From positions 1-48,518 of the IMG/VR virus record IMGVR_UViG_3300031952_000029: a stretch of DNA of 48,518 nt; one strand, 5' to 3'. The translations under genes were made by a program, and so were the position numbers. The notes beneath the pieces are model-generated. The model saw only the letters and a list, made by a program, of their open reading frames with translations, did not search any database and was not told where the DNA came from. Shown piece by piece: positions 7,652-16,900 of this stretch. The stretch comes from a virus. Each line of letters begins with the position of its first letter. Position 1 is the stretch's first letter.

Positions 7652-8197
7652 ATGACAGGTACAGAAAATAATTCATATAACAAATTCGAATTACTTCCCA
7701 AAATATCATATAACTGTATATCATACTTAATAGAGAACAATGAGTTAATTTGGAAGCTTTTGCATTACACAACTCCTGATGCTTGGAATAAAACTAATCT
7801 AACAAAAGCAGAGAAGGGCGCATTAATTTACGCAGGACAACCAGACGAAACTTCATATCGGGTTTTCCAAGATACAGGTCAAGATATTTCCTGGGTTAAA
7901 GAATGTGCTATTTTGCGAATTTCTGTCTTCGAGCTTATACCAACAACGTATGTATACGGAAACATTTCTTTGGGGGCAGAGGTATACGCGCATCATAAGG
8001 TGAACCACATGTCAAATTACCAGACTCGCGTAGATACGATCGTTCAGCAATTAATAGAGACGCTCAACGGCGCAGAAATTGGAGGTTTGGGTCGTCTTTA
8101 TTTTGATGCTAGCGAATACAGTCGTAGTAAAGCGATCACCATAGGCCAAATTCCCTATAAGGGAAAAGTTGTGATCTTCCAAAACTGGATAGTATAA
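7652..8197 (+). CDS. Probable tail completion/terminator protein
   Basis: This 181-aa protein probably starts at ATG 7652, about ten bases after GAGGGAG; a TTG at 7643 would be too close to the ribosome site. The C-terminal half has the pattern SNYQTRVDTIVQQLIETLNG, then IGGLGRLYFDAS and a terminal KGKVVIFQNWIV. I recognise this as a conserved neck protein pattern in Gram-positive siphophages. It lies between the Ig-like neck protein and the tail-tube genes. A role capping or joining the tail tube is inference. Confidence 0.6.
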   Translation: MTGTENNSYNKFELLPKISYNCISYLIENNELIWKLLHYTTPDAWNKTNLTKAEKGALIYAGQPDETSYRVFQDTGQDISWVKECAILRISVFELIPTTYVYGNISLGAEVYAHHKVNHMSNYQTRVDTIVQQLIETLNGAEIGGLGRLYFDASEYSRSKAITIGQIPYKGKVVIFQNWIV

Positions 8198-8224
8198 AAT
8201 CACAACAACAGGAGATAACAAAAA

Positions 8225-9013
8225 TTGAATAATATAATCTCCTCAATATATGATAATAATAATGATATTTGGGGAAATCCGCAAAAATATAAAGATATAA
8301 ACTTTTATCCCCTTAAACTCAAAGAACAACAATATAAAAAAATATTTTATAACCTTTTCTGTTTTCCCAAGAATTCTATTCAAGATAAAGATATATTAAA
8401 AATGTCATATCTTAAATTTTTGATAATAATTCTTGCTGGTTCGAATCGACCAGAATTAATAAAGGATCTCACGTCTTTTTTCCAACACATAACACAAGAA
8501 AACAAAATAGAAATATTATATGGAGAAAATAAAAATATAAAAGATGAATTATCAAAAATAACATTGAAATTTATTATTGGAGAAGTAGAATTTACAGAAT
8601 CAGAATTTGATAATATTCGTGAAATAATTTTAGAACAGAATGGTACGAGCATTGATTTTATAGAACAGTACAATCCAGAATTAGAAGAAAAATTAAATAC
8701 ATTTAATAAAACAACAGATACTACAGAATTCAAAGATGAAGTTTTTGTATTTTGTTCGTTATTGGGAAAAACAATAACAGAAATAGGCGAATATACTTTG
8801 TTTCAGTATAGAGCACATATAGAAAAATTATTATTATTACAAGAATATCAATTATACAGACTATTAGAGGTAACAGGTCAAATTACATTAAAAAAGGGTG
8901 AAATCAAACACTTTTTATCTAGTTCTAAAAAATCTGGAAGATACGATAGCATTTTAATTGGAAAAGAATCTTTTAAAAATACAGGTGATATTTTTAAGGC
9001 AATAAATAATTAA
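8225..9013 (+). CDS. Conserved phage protein before the tail tube gene
   Basis: This 262-aa, Lys/Ile/Asn-rich, mainly helical protein starts at TTG, with AGGAG about ten bases upstream. The stretches KMSYLKFLIIIL and FQYRAHIEKLLLLQEYQLYR look like conserved helices. No enzymatic motif is present. Its position just before the tail tube gene suggests a tail assembly role, but its function is unknown. Its base composition is more AT-rich than the structural genes beside it. Confidence 0.6.
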   Translation: MNNIISSIYDNNNDIWGNPQKYKDINFYPLKLKEQQYKKIFYNLFCFPKNSIQDKDILKMSYLKFLIIILAGSNRPELIKDLTSFFQHITQENKIEILYGENKNIKDELSKITLKFIIGEVEFTESEFDNIREIILEQNGTSIDFIEQYNPELEEKLNTFNKTTDTTEFKDEVFVFCSLLGKTITEIGEYTLFQYRAHIEKLLLLQEYQLYRLLEVTGQITLKKGEIKHFLSSSKKSGRYDSILIGKESFKNTGDIFKAINN

Positions 9014-9041
9014 TTTCAAATCAAAAAGGAGTGAATAAATT

Positions 9042-10100
9042 ATGTCAAATGAATTTTTGGTATCAGTGGCCGATGCAATTCTTCGTGATCCCACTACAGG
9101 AAACGCAATTGCATATGGTAAAGCAAATATAGAATCTTCGTTTACGCTTTCAACAGCGGAAACAGAGGTTCGAGGTGGAATTAATAATCCACTATTATAT
9201 ACATATATTCATGATAGATCATTAGCAATTAATATTAATCAAGCAACTTTTGATAAAGTAGTCCTTGGTTTAAATGTTGGTCAATTGTCCGAGAGTGGAG
9301 CAGTGGATGTTACTCAAACAGATTGCATAGTTTTATCAGGTGGCTCTGGCACATTGTCAGTAGTTCCAACAGCAGATACTATAACAGTCTTCTTGCCTAA
9401 TGGGCTTACAGAAATTGTGACAGCAACTGCTGGGTCTAATATTTATGTTAGTGCGGGAGCAAGTCAAAAAGTTGATGTTGTTTACACAACTTCTGTTACA
9501 GCAGATCAAATTACAATTGAAAGCACAACTCCGCCTAGTGTGGTTGATTTAACTATGATTGCTGAGGTTCGCGATAATACTGGTGCTATTTCTGAATATT
9601 TGCAAATTAGTGTACCTAGATTCCAGGTTATGGGAAATTATACTTTGGCGCTGGCTGCTAATGGTGTAAGTCAACAAGCATTGTCTGGCAAAGCGTTGCT
9701 TACTACATCTACGGATTGTACGACCGCTGATTATTATGCTAAGGTTACTTGGATACCTGTAAGTGCAACAAGTGTTGCGGTATCTAGTATTGCTGCTATT
9801 CCTAGTACGATTGCGTTTACTGGTACGAGTGCATCATGGCCTAAAACACAGCAAATTTCTGTATTGGGCATTCGTGGTGGCATTTATGCCAATGCTAATA
9901 TAACATCATCTTGTACTTTTGCAAAATCTAGTGGTAGTGCAAATTCAAACTTGGTAGTTGGTACAACGGGATTAGTTACAGCAGGGTCATCTGGTTCTAT
10001 TGTTGCAGGGAACTATATCAATTATTTTAAAGCTACTTATTATACTCCCACTACTGGTTCTTTATTGGATTATGTTGAAGCTACTGCGGTTTCGTCTTAG
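9042..10100 (+). CDS. Major tail tube protein with C-terminal Ig-like domain
   Basis: This 352-aa protein forms the tail tube by inference. Residues ~1-255 contain the N-terminal pattern DAILRDPTTGNAIAYGKANI and VRGGINNPLLYTYIHDR, which I recognise from tail tube proteins of Bacillota siphophages. Residues ~255-352 look like a bacterial Ig-like domain, with TWIPVSATSVAVSS and VTAGSSGSIVAGNYIN. The start is ATG after AAGGAG. It is followed by the tail assembly chaperone locus, the expected order. Ig domains on tail tubes decorate the tail surface and may aid weak cell binding. Confidence 0.78.
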   Translation: MSNEFLVSVADAILRDPTTGNAIAYGKANIESSFTLSTAETEVRGGINNPLLYTYIHDRSLAININQATFDKVVLGLNVGQLSESGAVDVTQTDCIVLSGGSGTLSVVPTADTITVFLPNGLTEIVTATAGSNIYVSAGASQKVDVVYTTSVTADQITIESTTPPSVVDLTMIAEVRDNTGAISEYLQISVPRFQVMGNYTLALAANGVSQQALSGKALLTTSTDCTTADYYAKVTWIPVSATSVAVSSIAAIPSTIAFTGTSASWPKTQQISVLGIRGGIYANANITSSCTFAKSSGSANSNLVVGTTGLVTAGSSGSIVAGNYINYFKATYYTPTTGSLLDYVEATAVSS

Positions 10101-10102
10101 TT

Positions 10103-10270
10103 ATGGGATTATGTAAAAACGGTGAAATAAAGAAAATTAATAGGGGGATTTTCTTTATTTGTTTATTGGGAATGTTTAAAGGAAATCAATGTAAATTTGT
10201 ACGCTGGTGTTTTAAAAATCAAATTTATCGAATGTTAGGAAAAACTACTTGTTCAGATTATCAGGGATAA
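10103..10270 (+). CDS. Small cysteine-containing protein (55 aa)
   Basis: A 55-aa frame fills the gap between the tail tube and chaperone genes, starting at ATG 10103 and ending at TAA one base before the next ATG. It has four or five spaced cysteines (LCK, FICLL, NQCKF, RWCF, TTCSDY) and many basic residues, suggesting a small metal-binding or nucleic-acid-contacting fold. The tight coupling to the next gene supports translation. There is no strong ribosome binding site. Function is unknown. Confidence 0.5.
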   Translation: MGLCKNGEIKKINRGIFFICLLGMFKGNQCKFVRWCFKNQIYRMLGKTTCSDYQG

Positions 10271-10271
10271 T

Positions 10272-10865
10272 ATGCAAAAAGATAATATTAAATTAAATAA
10301 AAATGTTCCTCAAGTTGAATTTCAATTTGAAGAAAGTACGATTAAGGTACTCAAATATGTAGACCTTAAAACCAAAACAAGAATAATTTCTTCTTATATT
10401 GGATTATTTTTTAAAGATGATGATTTGTTACAAAATTATTTAATAGCGGAAAATAGTCTTATTCTTGAGGTTACTGATTTATGCACCAATATCCAAATTT
10501 TAGGGGATAATGCTATTGAGTTGGAGGCTCTTGTAAGTTCTGGATTATGGGATATGATATATCCCAGGATTGCAAATTATGCTGAGGTTAGACGTGATAT
10601 TCAAAAACTTATTGAGATGACTCGTGCGAATATTTTTAGTGAGAAATCAGTAGGGGTTATTTTAGATTTATTATTTGAAAAATTAACAGAAGTATTAGAA
10701 AATATATCAAACGTTGATTTTGATAGCAAAAATTTTTCAGAAGTAATAGATCAATTGAAACTCGAAACAGCGAAACTTAGTGAAATTTTTATGCCTGTTA
10801 CAATTACTAAAATAAGAAAGAAAAAACCAGGGACAATCAAGAAATCAGATGAAATTATCTTATGA
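10272..10865 (+). CDS. Probable tail assembly chaperone
   Basis: This 197-aa, acidic and helical protein lies between the tail tube and tape measure genes, the standard position of the tail assembly chaperone (gpG-like) that guides tape measure folding. The C-terminus is basic (ITKIRKKKPGTIKKSDE). Its last 17 bases overlap the next frame, which is +1 relative to it. An A-rich run (AAAGAAAAAACC, 10817-10828) lies in the overlap zone where that frame is open, so a frameshift product is possible. Function is from context. Confidence 0.65.
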   Translation: MQKDNIKLNKNVPQVEFQFEESTIKVLKYVDLKTKTRIISSYIGLFFKDDDLLQNYLIAENSLILEVTDLCTNIQILGDNAIELEALVSSGLWDMIYPRIANYAEVRRDIQKLIEMTRANIFSEKSVGVILDLLFEKLTEVLENISNVDFDSKNFSEVIDQLKLETAKLSEIFMPVTITKIRKKKPGTIKKSDEIIL

Positions 10866-11055
10866 ATTTGGAAGCAAAGTTTCAAAACATTGTCCCGAAT
10901 GTGGTGAAAAACTTGAACTTTATATAGAAAAATTAGAAGAAAAAAGAATGATAAAAACTACCCAAATATTAGAATGTTCTAATTGTGGATATAATAAAAT
11001 TTTTCAAATTCATAAAAAATCCAAAAAACAAATTATTATTTTTGAGGAGGACTAA
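10849..11055 (+). CDS. Zinc-ribbon protein overlapping the chaperone gene
   Basis: The 68-aa product contains two CxxC pairs (HCPECGEKL and ECSNCGYNK) about 30 residues apart, a classic zinc ribbon, with a basic C-terminus. ATG 10849 lies inside the chaperone gene with only weak ribosome-site sequence, and the frame is open back to about 10816. It could be translated on its own by coupling, or as a frameshifted extension of the chaperone, as happens in many phages. Which is true cannot be decided from sequence. Confidence 0.65.
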   Translation: MKLSYEFGSKVSKHCPECGEKLELYIEKLEEKRMIKTTQILECSNCGYNKIFQIHKKSKKQIIIFEED

Positions 11056-11065
11056 ATAAAATATT

Positions 11066-11638
11066 ATGGTTCTCTTAAGCAATGATGCTATGTTGTATTC
11101 ATTTTTTATGTCTAAGTTTAAGAAAATAATTAAACAAATAACAGAAGAAGTATATAAGATGTTACGTGAAAGTATGTTGGACAAAGTATATCGTCCTCAT
11201 GAACCAGCATATTATGAAAGGCAAGGTGATAATGGAGGATTATTAGGTTCTTGGAATAAAGAACTCAAATCTACTTGGAACACTATCGATTCTTTAATTG
11301 AGCATGATCCTAAAAAATTAAATATTTCTCCAGAGGAATTTATTCATGGCAGCGAATATTGGTGGGCAACTGATATTAGGAGTGATTTGGTAGATATAAT
11401 TACTCAAAGCGGGGAAGGAAGATTTGGAAAATCAGGTTCTTTATTTGGTAATGGTTGGTGGAGACGTCCAAGAGATTTTTGGACGCCTATATTTAAAAAA
11501 ATAGAAGGACAATGGGTAGATAAAAGATTTCAACAATTAATGAAAGAGAACGGAATTAAATTTGTAAAGACATTTGGATATTCATCTGTGACTTATAGGC
11601 ATCCTAAAAATATATCTAATAATCCTCCGAAATATTAA
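11066..11638 (+). CDS. Probable minor tail/neck protein (HK97 gp10-like)
   Basis: This 190-aa protein has a helical N-terminus ending in VYRPHEPAYYERQGDNGGLLGS, a pattern like that of HK97 gp10-type tail completion proteins (Y-x-P-x-x-Y-x-R). The C-terminal half is rich in Trp, Gly and Arg (GNGWWRRPRDFWTPIF). ATG 11066 is used although AGGAGG lies 16 bases upstream, a long spacing. Its location before the lysin and after the chaperone locus suits a tail role. The family assignment is tentative. Confidence 0.5.
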   Translation: MVLLSNDAMLYSFFMSKFKKIIKQITEEVYKMLRESMLDKVYRPHEPAYYERQGDNGGLLGSWNKELKSTWNTIDSLIEHDPKKLNISPEEFIHGSEYWWATDIRSDLVDIITQSGEGRFGKSGSLFGNGWWRRPRDFWTPIFKKIEGQWVDKRFQQLMKENGIKFVKTFGYSSVTYRHPKNISNNPPKY

Positions 11639-11649
11639 TTAAAAGGTAA

Positions 11650-11667
11650 ATAAAACATGAATTTTAT
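11650..11667. repeat. ATAAAA-N6-TTTTAT intergenic palindrome
   Basis: A perfect copy with spacer CATGAA, 12 bases after the preceding stop and about 30 bases before the lysin start. Confidence 0.7.
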
Positions 11668-11698
11668 TATAAATTATAATATTAGTAAGGCAATATAA

Positions 11699-12373
11699 AT
11701 GATTAATTTATTATATCCTTTTGAAAAAGAATATCCAATAACTCAAACATATCAAGAACATAAAAATTGGGCAATTGCACATAACTATTGTTGGAAATCT
11801 GAGTCTGGGTGTACACGTTATTATTTTCCAGGAATAGATTTTGGAACACCGGTGGGAACTAAATTATTGGCCTCAATAGATGGTAAAGTTACATTGACTA
11901 AAGAAACAACAGGATATGGATGGTCTATTAAATTAATTGATAGTTTGGGTAATAAAATAGTTTATGGACATCTATCTAAATTTATAGTTACTCAAGGACA
12001 GACTGTAACGAGAGGCATGGTTATTGGGCTATCTGGTGGAGCAATAGGTGATATCGGATCAGGAAATTCAAGTGGCCCTCATTTACATTGGGAATATAGG
12101 ATGAATGAGATTCCAATTGATCCTTTTCCGCTTATAAGCGTACAACCAATAACTAATGATTTAGTTATTGGTAAATCTGCATATATACAAAGTAACGTAG
12201 GAGCAAATTTAAGAACAAATATAGGTTCTACAATAGCTCTTATTTATCATGAAACAGAAGTTATGATAACTGGTTCTCCAATAATAATGCGAGGTTTAAA
12301 ATATTATCCGGTAATTTTAAATGGATATATTGCTAAAGATAATGGTAGCGGAAATATTATTTTAAATCAATAG
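11699..12373 (+). CDS. M23-type peptidase with SH3-like domain (tail lysin or endolysin)
   Basis: This 224-aa protein probably cleaves peptidoglycan cross-bridges during entry or lysis. Residues ~40-145 form a lysostaphin/M23 (LytM) domain: GIDFGTPVGT with Asp47, VYGHLS with His91, and GPHLHWE with His128 and His130. The first zinc ligand, normally His in H-x-G-x-D, is Phe43 here (FPGID). Residues ~155-222 form an SH3-like wall-binding domain (ANLRTNIGSTIALIYHETEV). No signal peptide or membrane segment is seen. Its place in the tail module, before the tape measure, suggests a virion-associated lysin, although no other endolysin is visible in the window. Confidence 0.8.
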   Translation: MINLLYPFEKEYPITQTYQEHKNWAIAHNYCWKSESGCTRYYFPGIDFGTPVGTKLLASIDGKVTLTKETTGYGWSIKLIDSLGNKIVYGHLSKFIVTQGQTVTRGMVIGLSGGAIGDIGSGNSSGPHLHWEYRMNEIPIDPFPLISVQPITNDLVIGKSAYIQSNVGANLRTNIGSTIALIYHETEVMITGSPIIMRGLKYYPVILNGYIAKDNGSGNIILNQ

Positions 12374-12400
12374 TAAATAATTGTATTTCAATAAAGAAAT

Positions 12401-12434
12401 GAGAGATAGTTTGCAAAGACTGTCTCTCTTTTTT
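12401..12434 (+). terminator. Rho-independent terminator after the lysin gene
   Basis: GAGAGATAGT (12401-12410) pairs with ACTGTCTCTC (12419-12428), with one G-U pair and an 8-nt loop, followed by six T. This is a standard intrinsic terminator separating the lysin from the resolvase/recombinase pair. Confidence 0.85.
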
Positions 12435-12447
12435 AAATAAAGGAAAA

Positions 12448-12915
12448 ATGAATACTTATATTTGGGGTCTTGATTTATCTTTGTCAAATACAGGAATTTC
12501 TATATTTGATTTAAATGGAAATATTAAAAAAATAACAAATATCAAAACTAATAATAAAGAAACACATGGTCTTAGATTAAAATGTATTGCTAATAAAATT
12601 TTAGAGATGATAATAGAATTTCCTCCAGAAAAGATTATTATAGAACGAGGATTTTCACGTTTTAATATCTCGACTGCTGTATTATATAGAACACACGGGG
12701 TAATAAATTATTTGTTGTGTGATTATGAACAAATTTATTATACTATAAAAACAATTAAAAAAATAATATTAAATGGAAGCGCAACAAAACAGCAAATTTG
12801 GGCGAAGATATTGTCTGTTTATCCTGACATAAGTTTTGAAAATAATAATGAAAGCGACTCTTGCGCTGTGGGAATTACTTATTTTATAAAAAAAGGAATT
12901 ATTAATTGGAAATGA
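12448..12915 (+). CDS. RuvC-like Holliday junction resolvase
   Basis: This 155-aa protein has the RNase H-fold acidic triad of RuvC-type resolvases. Asp9 lies in GLDLSLSNTGIS, Glu66 in KIIIERGF and Asp137 in ESDSCAVG. It should cut branched DNA made during replication or recombination, allowing packaging of linear DNA. It starts at ATG after AAAGGAA and ends one base before the recombinase start, so the two are translationally coupled. The pair lies inside the tail module, an unusual place for DNA enzymes. It is well supported as a RuvC-fold nuclease; the exact substrate is inferred. Confidence 0.8.
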   Translation: MNTYIWGLDLSLSNTGISIFDLNGNIKKITNIKTNNKETHGLRLKCIANKILEMIIEFPPEKIIIERGFSRFNISTAVLYRTHGVINYLLCDYEQIYYTIKTIKKIILNGSATKQQIWAKILSVYPDISFENNNESDSCAVGITYFIKKGIINWK

Positions 12916-12916
12916 C

Positions 12917-13924
12917 ATGATAAAAAATATTTATAATGTTTTTTTTGACTCGGAAATATGGAAATTAGTCAATCAAGATAATAAAGATTTGCTTGATGAT
13001 TTTCTTATGGAATTAAAACAAAATAAAAAATCATCTGGAACAATCTCGCAATACAAAGCGGATATAAAGGGTATATATTGCTATATTTATAAAAACTTAG
13101 AGAATAAAAGTATATTAGAATTGAACAAAAGAGATTTTCGGACTTATTCTCTTTGGCTGACTGAAAATTGTAAAATTTCTTCTGCTAGACACAATCGCCT
13201 TTTGTCTTCTTTGCGCTCTCTTTTGACATTCGCTGAAAATGAGGATCAATATGAGTACCTTGTAAATACAGCATCCAAAGTAAAAGGTCTTTCTAAAGAA
13301 TCAGTAAGAGAAATTATTTTTCTTACAGATGAACAAATTATGAAATTGAAAAATAAACTTATAGAATTAAAAGAATATCAAAGTGCAACTTTACTAATGC
13401 TTGCATATGATTCTGCAGGTAGAAGAGGAGAGTTATCACAGGTTCAAAAATATTCTTTTTTGGATAATGAAAATAGCAATACTAATCAAGTTGTTGGAAA
13501 AAGACGTAAAAAATTTAGTCTCTTTTATTTTTCAGGGACAAAAGAATGTGCAAAATTATGGTTGCAACAAAGAGGAAATGATACAATAGATTCTCTTTGG
13601 GTAATGGGAAGAAGTGATAATAAATATTCTGTAACAAGGGAAATGTTATATGACTGGTTTTTACGAATTCGTGATTTATTAACTGAGATTGAGGACAAAG
13701 AAACAAAATTTGGAAGTCATAGTATTCGCCATAGTGCGCTACAAAATATGAATAATGGAACTCATTACGTATGCAGAGAATTAGGAATGGAGTCAGGATT
13801 TCCAATAGAAAAATTGCGTCTTTATGCTAATCATGAATCTGTCGATACTACTCAGGGATATTTAAAGGATAATTCTTTGGAGGAACTTGAATCAATGTTT
13901 AAAGTGAAAGTGAATAATATTTAG
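12917..13924 (+). CDS. Tyrosine recombinase (phage integrase family)
   Basis: This 335-aa protein keeps all key catalytic residues. Arg169 lies in SAGRRGEL, a basic hairpin VGKRRKKF supplies the likely Lys, and His268 and Arg271 lie in GSHSIRHS. His306 lies in YANHES and nucleophile Tyr315 in TTQGYL. An N-terminal SAM-like core-binding domain occupies ~20-115. It could integrate the phage genome or resolve multimers. It is coupled to the RuvC-like gene and followed by the tape measure. No attachment site or repressor is recognisable nearby, so a lysogenic role is unproven. Confidence 0.88.
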   Translation: MIKNIYNVFFDSEIWKLVNQDNKDLLDDFLMELKQNKKSSGTISQYKADIKGIYCYIYKNLENKSILELNKRDFRTYSLWLTENCKISSARHNRLLSSLRSLLTFAENEDQYEYLVNTASKVKGLSKESVREIIFLTDEQIMKLKNKLIELKEYQSATLLMLAYDSAGRRGELSQVQKYSFLDNENSNTNQVVGKRRKKFSLFYFSGTKECAKLWLQQRGNDTIDSLWVMGRSDNKYSVTREMLYDWFLRIRDLLTEIEDKETKFGSHSIRHSALQNMNNGTHYVCRELGMESGFPIEKLRLYANHESVDTTQGYLKDNSLEELESMFKVKVNNI

Positions 13925-13941
13925 AGAGAAATCATCTCTCT
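13923..13941 (+). terminator. Short hairpin after the recombinase
   Basis: AGAGAGA and TCTCTCT form a 7-bp stem with loop AATCA, overlapping the recombinase stop and just before the tape measure ribosome site. It lacks a T-tract, so it is at most a weak terminator or pausing hairpin. Confidence 0.3.
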
Positions 13942-13959
13942 TAAAGGAGGTGATGGTAT

Positions 13960-16900
13960 ATGAGTAGTGCAAGCTATGAAGCATTAATTAGAGTAGTTCT
14001 TGATAAGACTGGTTTACAATCACAAATAAACAGTGCCACAAAATCTGCTAAAATGACAATGAAAGCAGATCTTGACCAAAGAAGTCTTGAAATTGTACTT
14101 CAAAAGTGGAAAAATAAAGTAGAAACATTAAAAATAACAAAACCTGCAATATTTAATAATAAGGATGTCCAAGAACAATTAAGAATTTTTGATAATTTGA
14201 CTATTGGCGTTAAGAACGGAACAGTTGCTCTACAAGAGTTGCCAGCACAATGGAGCAATGTTCAAAGGGAAGTTTCAAGAGCTGGCGCAGCAATGAAAGG
14301 CACAGTTAAAGACGGTTATGCCATGAATGAAATGCTTAGTGTTGCTGCTAAAAAAGTAATAATATGGGGCATTGCTACAGAAGCCATTTATGGATCTTTG
14401 AAAAAAATTGGAGAGGGTATTCAATATATCAGAGATTTGAATAAAGAAATGGTTAATATTCAAATTGTTAATAATATGAGTTCTGCACAAATTGCTGATT
14501 TGGCAATGCAATATAATGGTTTAGCAAAAGAATTGGGTACTACTACTTTGGAAGTTGTTAAAGGAAGTTTGGAGTGGATTCGCCAGGGCAAATCCATAGC
14601 AGAAACACAAACATTGCTTAGAGCTAGTACCATGATGAGTAAATTGGCCAACATGGATAGCGCCGCAGCAACAACTACATTGACAGCGACATTAAATGCA
14701 TATAAGTTAGAAGCAAAAGATGCTACAAGTGTATTAGATGTTTTAGTTAATTTAGACAACAACTACGCCACGTCGGTACAAGAAATTAGTGATGCTATGC
14801 AAAGATCTGCAAGCGTAGCTAAACAGGCCGGGGTTGGATATAAAGATTTGGCCAGTTATATTACGGTTATTTCGAGCGTGACGAGGTTAGCGTCGGATAG
14901 TATAGGGCAATCTTTAAAAACAATTTTTCAGAGGATGGAGCAAGTAAAGTTAGGTAAAAAACTTGACGAAGAAGGGGAAGATATTTCTAATGTTGAAAAA
15001 GCCTTGCGAACACAGGGAATTGAAGTTCGTAAAAACGCTTATGAATTTAGAGATATGGATGATGTTTTGTCTGATGTTGCTAAAAAATATAAAGAACTTG
15101 GATTAGCAGGAAAAACAGTAGAACAGTCTATGATGGTTCAAACTATGGCTGGTCTTCGTCAAGGAAATATGCTGACGGCATTATTGAACAATTGGGATAT
15201 GGTAACAGAAGCTCAAAATACAGCCAATACAAGCGCAGGATTAGCAAGTCAAAGATATGAAAAATATCTCTTGGGGGTAGAAGCGGCTGCTAATAGATTG
15301 TCTGATAGTTGGCAATTATTGTGGCAACAAATGTTACCCCCAGAAAAAATAGCTCAATTTTATAATTTTTGGGCGGACGTATTATCTACAATAAATGGTG
15401 CTAGGTTTGCTACATCAAAATCACAACAAACTACGTATACGTTTTTGACAAATCAATTGAAGGCATTAGAAAGTCAAAAAGCTGATTTGGACGCTATGGG
15501 ATTAGAAAAAGGGGTTAGTTATGTTAATCCAGCTCTTGATGCAGCGATAATTGCAGTAAGAGAATCTTTGAACGAATTGTCGGATTCTTTTAAAAAAACA
15601 GGGGATGTAGCAACGGATTCTGCCTCAGACATAGATGGGTATAATAAAGTTCTAGCTGATACACAAATTTTGGCAAGGATGAAAGCAACGGAAGATCTTG
15701 ACGGAATAATGCGACAATATCTTGAGACTCAGAAAGAAGTTCCTCCTGTTGTAGGAGAAGTTGTAAAATCCATTGAAGAACTAACTACTGCAGCAGACAC
15801 ATCCTCCGCATCATTCTTTTCTTCTAATAGTATGCTTGAGTCTGTCCTTGCGGATTACGGTGAATATGGTCAAATAACAATAGATCAAGCATATAAAATG
15901 ATAGATGCTGGTTATGCTGCTGCATTAGCAATTAATGTTGAAACTGGTGCAATTACTATTAATAAACAAGTATTACGAGAATTGGCTATTCTGAAAGCAC
16001 AAGATGCCGAAGCAACCGCTTGGGCTGTTTATCAGGAACAAGATGCTGCTAATAAAAGGATGGCTATAGTTATTCCTTCTATATTGGCAGAAACTGCTGC
16101 TTTACTTGCTAAAGCAAATGCTCTTCATGGCATTACAACACTTTTACAAAAGACTCCCGAAGCAATAACCATTCCTACTCCTTTTATTTCTCCTGCTGTT
16201 GGAGGAGGAGGCGGTGGTTCTTCCGAAAATAAAGCTGAACAAGAATACCAAAAACTTCTTGATGAAACCATCAAAAAAATAAAAGATAAAAAAAATGCAC
16301 AAAAAGATGCATTAAAAGCTGAATTAGATGCGTATAAGAAAATTATAGACGCTGCAAAAGATTTATTAGATCAGAAGAAAGATGAACGTAATTATACTAA
16401 ACAAGTAGAAGAACAATCTAAGACTATTGCAGATATTCAAGAAGAATTATTAGAACTTCAATTTGATAATAGTGCAGAAGCTAATGCCAAAAGATTAGAA
16501 CTACAAGAACAACTTGTTGAAGCACAAGGTGAACTTGAAGACACTCAGTATGATAGAAGTATAGATGTCCAAAAAGAAGCTCTTAATAAAGAATATGAGG
16601 ATTATAAATCCGGTATTGATGCCAGAATAAATGAACTTGAATTATATCTTGCAGATACAGAAAGAATTACCCAAGATGCGATTAGACAAATTGGTAAAGC
16701 AGGACAAGATATGGTTTCGGCTATGGGTGGTGCTATTGCATCTGGAATATCTCAAGTTAATGCATATGCTCAAACAGTGGCAACTACAATAGGTAGTGGT
16801 TGGGCTGCTGCTCAAGATTCAATGGAAAAATATTATCATTCTGCTGCATATTATTCAACTCTGGGTTCTGGATGGTCTGGTATGCCGCCAGAGTATGAAA

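Noticed and set aside
8428-8456. T-arm-like sequence GGTTCGAATCGACC, possible tRNA
   Set aside because: It lies inside a coding frame and has no matching acceptor, D or anticodon stems around it.
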